Part shown: positions 59,561 to 64,000 of the stretch, in pieces | Numbering within the stretch: the first letter of the stretch is position 1 | Layout of the letters: each line of letters starts with the position of its first letter | Assembly: GCF_019396345.1 (NCBI RefSeq) | Contig: NZ_JAHKRM010000023.1 | Coordinates: 1 to 64,000, forward strand | Direction of reading: 5' to 3' | Source: Nonomuraea guangzhouensis | GTDB lineage: Bacteria > Actinomycetota > Actinomycetes > Streptosporangiales > Streptosporangiaceae | DNA: 64,000 bases | Translations under genes and position numbers: made by a program | The notes under the pieces: model-generated | Told to the model about the DNA's origin: nothing | Databases searched by the model: none | What the model saw: only the letters and a program-made list of their open reading frames with translations

Positions 59561-60640
59561 ATGGTCGAGGAAGCGGCGCCGCCGTACGTGCGGATCGTCG
59601 ATGACATCAAGCGCCGCATCGCGGACGGCGAGTTGCGGGCCGGGGATCGGGTGCCCTCCACCCGGCAACTGGCCAGGGACTGGGACGTCGCGCTGGCCAC
59701 CGCCGCCAAGGCGCTGGCCCGGCTCGCGCAGCTGGGCGTGGTCGTGGCCGAGCCACGCGTCGGCACGGTCGTCGCCGGGACGCCGGGCCGGTCACCACGA
59801 CGCCAGCACGGCGACCCCGACGAGGCAGGCCGCGACGCGAGCCACGGCCCTCCGCACGGCCCTCCGCACGGCCCTCCACACGGCCCTCCACACGGCCCTG
59901 CGCATGACCCGGCGCGTGATTCCGGGCGTGACCGGGGACGCGACCCCGTGCGTGACTCCGGGCGGGATGCGGCACGGGATCTGACGCGTGATCGGGTCGT
60001 GCGGACCGCCATCGAGATGGCCGACGCGGAGGGGTTGCCCGCGCTGTCCATGCGCGGCGTGGCGAGCCGGCTCGGCGTGGCCACCATGTCGCTCTACCGT
60101 CACGTGGGCAGCAAGGACGACCTGGTCGAGCTGATGATCGACCAGGTGCTCGGCGATTTCCCGCTCCCCGCCGAGCCCCCGGACGGCTGGCGGACCCGAC
60201 TGGAGGTGGCGGCCCGTGCGCAATGGGCGGCCTACCGGCGGCACCCGTGGATGGCCCGCGTCACCTCGCTGGCCCGGCCGCTGCCGTCACCCAGCCTGCT
60301 CAAGCACACCGAATGGGCACTGGCGGCGATCGACGGCCACGGCCTCGACCCGGAGACCATGATGCACGTGCACATCCTGATGTACACCTACGTTCAGGGC
60401 ATCGCCGCCCACTTCGAGTCGGAGGTCCGGGCGCGGGCCACGACCGGCCTCACCGACGACGAATGGATGCGGGCCCAGGACGACCAGCTGACGGCCATCG
60501 TCACGTCGGGGCCCTACCCCACATTCGTCGACGTCGTCGCGCGCATGGGGGGCGACTTCGACTTCGACTTCGACCGGCTCTTCGAGTTCGGCCTGCGGTC
60601 GCTGCTCGACGGATTGGCCGGGATCATCGAGAAGGACTAG
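59561..60640 (+). CDS. GntR-TetR double-headed regulator
   Basis: 359 residues with two DNA-binding domains. Residues 8-75 are a GntR winged helix (YVRIVDDIKRRIADGELRAG, VPSTRQLARDWDVALATAAK). A linker (about 85-140) has five HGPP-like repeats and RD-rich text. Residues 145-195 are a TetR helix-turn-helix (LSMRGVASRLGVATMSLYRH), followed by a TetR_C ligand domain. GGGAGG lies four bases before the ATG. The divergent monooxygenase is the likely target. Confidence 0.82.
   Translation: MVEEAAPPYVRIVDDIKRRIADGELRAGDRVPSTRQLARDWDVALATAAKALARLAQLGVVVAEPRVGTVVAGTPGRSPRRQHGDPDEAGRDASHGPPHGPPHGPPHGPPHGPAHDPARDSGRDRGRDPVRDSGRDAARDLTRDRVVRTAIEMADAEGLPALSMRGVASRLGVATMSLYRHVGSKDDLVELMIDQVLGDFPLPAEPPDGWRTRLEVAARAQWAAYRRHPWMARVTSLARPLPSPSLLKHTEWALAAIDGHGLDPETMMHVHILMYTYVQGIAAHFESEVRARATTGLTDDEWMRAQDDQLTAIVTSGPYPTFVDVVARMGGDFDFDFDRLFEFGLRSLLDGLAGIIEKD
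59843..59902. repeat. Five 12-bp tandem repeats in the regulator linker
   Basis: Units of CACGGCCCTCCG/A repeat five times in frame, coding for HGPP. The last unit is degenerate. They extend the linker between the two DNA-binding domains. Confidence 0.9.
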
Positions 60641-61371
60641 TCGGAGATCGCGATGCGGAGGCGGCGGAAGCCGCGTCCCTTGCTCTCGATCTTGGCCACC
60701 CTGATGTGCCCGATCTGCTTCGTCGAGGCGACGTGCGTGCCGCCGTCGGCCTGGGTGTCCAGCCCGACGATGTCGATGATCCGGACGTCGGCCACGTGCT
60801 CCGGCACCAGGTTCGTCGCCGTCCGGATGATGTCCGGGATCTCGAAGGCCTCCTGACGCGGCAGCACCCGTACGTCGATCCGCCGGTCCGCGACGATCTC
60901 GGCGTTGCACGCGTCCTCGACCGCCTCCTTGAAGCCCGGCGGCACCTCCGGCAGGTTGAAGTCCATCCGCGCGCTCAGCTCGTCCATGTTGCCGCCCGTC
61001 ACCAGCGACCCGTAGTCGCGGAACACGACGCCGCACAGGACATGGAGCCCCGAGTGGGTACGCATGAGGGCCGAGCGGCGTTCGTCGGCCACCGCCCCCT
61101 GGACGACCGTGCCGACCGGCGGGATCGGGTCGCCCTCTGCCGGAATCAGGTGCAGATCATCGGATTTGCGCACCCCGACGATCCGGGTTTCCACTCCCTG
61201 CCAGAGCAGAACTCCGTGATCTGCCGGTTGGCCGCCTCCGCCCGGATAGAATGCCGACTTGCTCAGGACGATCCCGTCGGGTGTGGATTCCAGGACGACG
61301 GCTTCGAAGTCGCGCAGATTCTGATCCGACAATTCGAGCCGTTGTGTCCGCCCGTGGAGGTCATGAGTCAT
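60637..61371 (-). CDS. AlaX-type alanyl-tRNA editing protein
   Basis: 244 residues. The first zinc-binding half-motif is HSGLH (RTHSGLHVL, near residue 106) and the second is near QADGGTHVAST. SAFYPGGGGQPADHG is the N-terminal family motif. It hydrolyses mischarged Ser- or Gly-tRNA(Ala). Its end overlaps the convergent regulator gene by four bases. Confidence 0.88.
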   Translation of the reverse strand: MTHDLHGRTQRLELSDQNLRDFEAVVLESTPDGIVLSKSAFYPGGGGQPADHGVLLWQGVETRIVGVRKSDDLHLIPAEGDPIPPVGTVVQGAVADERRSALMRTHSGLHVLCGVVFRDYGSLVTGGNMDELSARMDFNLPEVPPGFKEAVEDACNAEIVADRRIDVRVLPRQEAFEIPDIIRTATNLVPEHVADVRIIDIVGLDTQADGGTHVASTKQIGHIRVAKIESKGRGFRRLRIAISD

Positions 61372-61399
61372 GTCGGCAGCTTAAAGCCCCGAGGTGGTT

Positions 61400-62158
61400 A
61401 TGCGCGGCCTGCTGGATCGAGCCCTGATCGCACCGGCTGTCGCGATATTGGGGATTTGTTGCGCGATATCGGGATGCGGCAGCGGAGCCGGTGAAGCGTG
61501 GCCGAGCCCCGCGCAGCTCCGCTCCGAAACCCCCGCGCCGATGCACGGCTGGCCGTCGGCGAGCGGATCGGCCGCGCCCGTCGTGATGTTCGTCGGCGAC
61601 AGCTTCACGGTCGGCTCCGGCCCGGTCCCCACCTGGCGGACCTACGCCGCCGAGTCGGCCCGGCTGCTGGGCTGGCAACCGGTCATCGCGGGCGCGGGCG
61701 GCACCGGCTATCTCAACAAGGGTCGTGTCGGCCGTACGTTCCGGCAGTCGTTCGAGGCCGAGCTGGCCTGGCGGCCCGCACCCGACCTGCTGATCATCTC
61801 AGGCGGCCACAACGACTGCCGCTGGTCCGCGGAGAGCGTGCGGCGGGCGGCGGAGGGCCTCGTCTCCGAGGCGAGGGCTCACTGGCCGCGAACCCGCATC
61901 GTCATGATCGGCCCCATCTGGCTGCGAGACACCCCGCGCAAGGCTTATCGGGTGCGTGACGCCCTGTCAGGCTTGGCCCAGCAGGAAGCCATCCCCTTCC
62001 TGGACCCGCTCAACGAACCCCGGATCACCGGCACCCCATCAGGCCAGTTGCTCCCCGACAGGATCCATCCGACCGCCGAAGGCCATTTCCAGGTGGCCAG
62101 ATGGCTGACGGACGCCATCGGCCGACTGCCGAAGGGGGAGGATCACCAAGGTCCGTAA
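61400..62158 (+). CDS. SGNH/GDSL-type esterase lipoprotein
   Basis: 252 residues. A lipobox-like AISGC ends the signal sequence at about residue 26. The SGNH blocks follow: VGDSFTVG with the nucleophile serine, GAGGTGYL, GGHND and DRIHPT with the catalytic histidine. It is probably an esterase tethered to the outer face of the membrane. The ATG at 61400 has GAGG five bases upstream. Divergent from alaX. Confidence 0.82.
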   Translation: MRGLLDRALIAPAVAILGICCAISGCGSGAGEAWPSPAQLRSETPAPMHGWPSASGSAAPVVMFVGDSFTVGSGPVPTWRTYAAESARLLGWQPVIAGAGGTGYLNKGRVGRTFRQSFEAELAWRPAPDLLIISGGHNDCRWSAESVRRAAEGLVSEARAHWPRTRIVMIGPIWLRDTPRKAYRVRDALSGLAQQEAIPFLDPLNEPRITGTPSGQLLPDRIHPTAEGHFQVARWLTDAIGRLPKGEDHQGP

Positions 62159-62511
62159 GGGCCGTTGTTGCCGCCACGCCCGCCCATGCCCTTGACGGCG
62201 GGCTTGACGTCGACGATATAGACCGTCGCCGCGATGACGGCGATGATCGAGAAGAATCCCAGCCCGATCCCGATGAACTGCGTGCCGCCCACGATCATGA
62301 AGGCGTTGTAGTAGTCCCACGCGCCCGCGGCGGCGAACAGCGTGGCCAGGATCAGGATGATCAGCCAGAGGTTCTTCTGCAGCTTGCCGGCCGACACGAA
62401 CGCGTTGGTCGGCACCCGTAGCGCGTGCACCAGCGCATAGATCGACATGCCGAGGATGCCGGCCGCGAGCAGCAGAAAGAGGAGATTCAGCCCGCCGTTG
62501 ATCATTTCCAT
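62143..62511 (-). CDS. DUF2516 membrane protein
   Basis: 122 residues with four hydrophobic helices (LNLLFLLLAAGILGMSIYAL, LWLIILILATLFAAAGAW, FIGIGLGFFSIIAVIAATVY) and a glycine/asparagine-rich tail. It matches DUF2516. In mycobacteria a homologue (Rv0476) follows hbhA, as here. It overlaps the convergent esterase gene by 16 bases. Confidence 0.78.
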   Translation of the reverse strand: MEMINGGLNLLFLLLAAGILGMSIYALVHALRVPTNAFVSAGKLQKNLWLIILILATLFAAAGAWDYYNAFMIVGGTQFIGIGLGFFSIIAVIAATVYIVDVKPAVKGMGGRGGNNGPYGPW

Positions 62512-62589
62512 GTGAGTCCGCCCAACGCTCGCGATGAAACGGCCCCAGCCTAGTAGGCACCCCTGACAAACGAGCACCCCCAACGCGGA

Positions 62590-62617
62590 AAGGCCCGTCT
62601 CGATGGAGACGGGCCTT
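62590..62617. terminator. Strong hairpin terminator after hbhA-like gene
   Basis: A perfect 12-bp stem (AAGGCCCGTCTC/GAGACGGGCCTT) with a GATG loop. It lies ten bases past the stop of the hbhA-like gene and, on that strand, is followed by TTT. Confidence 0.8.
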
Positions 62618-62626
62618 CGCCGACGG

Positions 62627-63055
62627 TCAGGCCTTGGGCGTGGTGGCCTTGGTGGTGGTCTTGGTGGTGCGAGGCTTCTTGACGGGGGTGGCGACGGGCG
62701 GCTCGGCGGCCTCCGACACCTCCTCCAGCTCCAGCGCGGCCTCGCCGCTCGCCTTGCTGACGACCTTGCGCCCACGGGTGGCGAAGTCCTCGTAGACCTC
62801 GGTGGCGAGAACGGTCAGCTGGTCGGCGTAGGTGCGCGCCTTCTCGGGGAACTCCTTGGCGAAGCCCTCGGCCTTGTCGGCGTAGGTGCGGGCCTTCTCC
62901 GGCAGGTCCTTGGCGATCTCGGCGCGGCGGGACTGCAGCTTCAGCAGCTGCTCGGGCAGCTCGCGCAGCTTCTCCACGGCGTAGTCGCCCACGCCCGCAA
63001 CCGCGTAGAAAGGCTTGGAGTCGGTGAGCTTCTTGACCTCGGTGGCCAGCGTCAT
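62627..63055 (-). CDS. Heparin-binding hemagglutinin (HbhA)-like protein
   Basis: 142 residues. A coiled-coil body (VEKLRELPEQLLKLQSRRAE, two repeats of FPEKARTYAD/LPEKARTYAD) is followed by an acidic part and a lysine/threonine/proline/alanine-rich tail (VKKPRTTKTTTKATTPKA), as in mycobacterial HbhA. There HbhA binds heparan sulfate and lipid inclusions; here a lipid-droplet or surface role is likely. It starts three bases after the XRE gene. Confidence 0.82.
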   Translation of the reverse strand: MTLATEVKKLTDSKPFYAVAGVGDYAVEKLRELPEQLLKLQSRRAEIAKDLPEKARTYADKAEGFAKEFPEKARTYADQLTVLATEVYEDFATRGRKVVSKASGEAALELEEVSEAAEPPVATPVKKPRTTKTTTKATTPKA

Positions 63056-63058
63056 GGG

Positions 63059-63550
63059 TTAACCTTCCTTGGTTTCCTGGTTGGCGGTGCCGTTGCCGGT
63101 GGACGCCGCAAAAGGCTCAAGCGCGGCGAGATATTCCTCGGGCAGCGGCTCGTCGTCCGATTCGGAGTCGTGCCGGAGATGAGCGTTCTGGGAGGTCTGC
63201 TCATCTTCGGCGCGCTTCTCTTTGCGGAACGACTCATAAATGTCGATCAGCACCTGGCGTTGCCGCCCGCTCAGGAGCGGGTCGGCGCGGATCGCGGTGA
63301 TCACGTCACTCGGCGGCTCGCGATCCTCGATGAGGCCCGCTTGCACGTAGAGCGCCTGCGAAGAGATGTGCAGGCCTTTGGCGATCTGGTTGAGGATCTC
63401 CGCGCTCGGCTTACGCAGACCGCGCTCGATCTGGCTGAGATAAGGGTTGGACACCCCTGCGGCCGTCGCGAGCTGGCGCAGCGAGATCTTCGCCTGCTGC
63501 CGCTGCTCGCGGATGTATTCGCCGATCGAGCCGACCTTCGGTAGTGCCAT
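63059..63550 (-). CDS. XRE-family regulator upstream of hbhA
   Basis: 163 residues. Helix-turn-helix at about 12-70 (ISLRQLATAAGVSNPYLSQI, RKPSAEILNQIAKGL), then a helical middle (SGRQRQVLIDIYESFRKEKR) and an acidic tail. The order XRE, hbhA, DUF2516 equals Rv0474-Rv0475-Rv0476 in Mycobacterium tuberculosis. The palindrome at 63574-63585 is a likely operator. Confidence 0.85.
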   Translation of the reverse strand: MALPKVGSIGEYIREQRQQAKISLRQLATAAGVSNPYLSQIERGLRKPSAEILNQIAKGLHISSQALYVQAGLIEDREPPSDVITAIRADPLLSGRQRQVLIDIYESFRKEKRAEDEQTSQNAHLRHDSESDDEPLPEEYLAALEPFAASTGNGTANQETKEG

Positions 63551-63573
63551 ACCGATAGTCTGCCTCAGAGTGC

Positions 63574-63585
63574 TTGCAATTGCAA
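63574..63585. promoter_or_regulatory. Operator-like palindrome before the XRE gene
   Basis: TTGCAATTGCAA is a perfect 12-bp palindrome 24 bases upstream of the XRE start, between that gene and the end of the metallopeptidase gene. Related half-sites (GCTTGCA, CTGCAAGC) flank it. Confidence 0.5.
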
Positions 63586-63609
63586 ACGCTGAGCTAGCAC
63601 CTGCAAGCG

Positions 63610-64000
63610 TCAGAGCTGGATGGTCCAGAGGAACGGCGTGGCTGTGACCAGCGTCACGGACAGCGCGATGATCCCGTAGCGCGCCGCGGCGGGCAGCGAG
63701 GGACCCGGCTTGATCAGGCGGTCCACCCTGGCCATGACGTTCTTGGCGTGCACGCCGAGCATGCCCTGCGGGGTCGGCATGGCGCCCGCCGTACCGAACC
63801 TGAGCAGGGCGGTGGCCAGCCTGCGCGGCGAGCAGTAGCGGCGCGCGCGGTCGTCGGCGGCCATCTCGATGAGCAGCTCGACCTGCCCCTGCGCGTCGGA
63901 GGCCACCTTGGACCAGGGCAGTGCCCGGCGCAGCGCGGCGAACGGCAGCAGCACCAGGTCGTGGCGCTCCCGTACGTGCGCGGCCTCGTGCGCGAGCACG
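63610..64000 (-). CDS. M56/M48-type membrane metallopeptidase, 5' part outside window
   Basis: About 130 C-terminal residues are visible. HEAAHVRERHDL contains the HExxH zinc motif; EMAADDRARRYC supplies the third zinc ligand region; one membrane helix closes the protein (YGIIALSVTLVTATPFLWTI). It resembles BlaR/MecR-type M56 peptidases often paired with a BlaI repressor, which may lie beyond the edge. Confidence 0.75.
   Translation of the reverse strand, partial: VLAHEAAHVRERHDLVLLPFAALRRALPWSKVASDAQGQVELLIEMAADDRARRYCSPRRLATALLRFGTAGAMPTPQGMLGVHAKNVMARVDRLIKPGPSLPAAARYGIIALSVTLVTATPFLWTIQL

Noticed and set aside
59843..59902. CRISPR or minisatellite in a non-coding region
   Set aside because: The 12-bp units lie inside the regulator gene and encode its linker.

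Overview
The window is high-GC actinomycete chromosome. The set of genes points to a mycelial actinomycete, most likely of the Streptosporangiales (Nonomuraea/Streptosporangium type; the taxon is an inference). The indicators are a GlnR-type nitrogen regulator, a Nur-like Fur protein, a mycoredoxin-like redox protein, MurT/GatD, an HbhA-like protein next to an XRE regulator, several ECF sigma factors, many GTG starts and a leaderless-looking sulfur leader peptide. No rRNA, tRNA or CRISPR was found.

Layout. 0-2.3 kb: an IS200/IS605-group element with a broken tnpA and an intact tnpB, followed by remnants of a CadD transporter and a GNAT enzyme. 2.3-6.8 kb: two FAD enzymes, a membrane mycoredoxin, and a membrane protein facing a TetR regulator across three spaced operator copies. 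6.9-11.5 kb: accessory modules (unknown small gene, HigBA-like toxin-antitoxin pair, S51 peptidase) separated by repeated copies of the 3' end of a phosphotransferase gene. 11.6-20.7 kb: a 1169-residue CRP/NB-ARC/TPR fusion regulator, glnR, a MoaD/ThiS protein, an ECF sigma/anti-sigma pair, and a sulfur operon (leader peptide, DUF4395, rhodanese, DUF1416). 20.8-22.8 kb: an ECF sigma factor coupled to an unusually arranged DNA alkyl-transferase, and a cupin regulator. 22.9-31.7 kb: a membrane/HerA-ATPase locus of unknown function, the best candidate here for an undescribed system.

31.7-46.3 kb is bracketed by two inverted copies of a 193-bp structured repeat and looks like an accessory, partly decayed zone. 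It has a PLP decarboxylase with a divergent MocR regulator, a secreted protein, a Fic protein with a palindromic operator (a second operator copy lies 8 kb away), an AraC/reductase pair, a MarR pseudogene whose operators remain, an AbiEii-type toxin pair and a hydrolase. It also holds fragments of HAD, NACHT-like and unknown genes.

46.3-64 kb is mostly core: yjdF with a probable yjdF riboswitch, murT-gatD (lipid II amidation), ECF42-like sigma plus DGPF protein, DsrE, nitrobindin, DUF2470, nur, ygfZ, AlkA-like glycosylase with MarR, dtd, asparaginase, DUF2207, a TetX-like monooxygenase opposite a GntR-TetR fusion regulator, AlaX, an SGNH lipoprotein, DUF2516, hbhA, XRE and a metallopeptidase cut by the right edge. 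A second, orphan right end of an IS605-type element lies upstream of nur.
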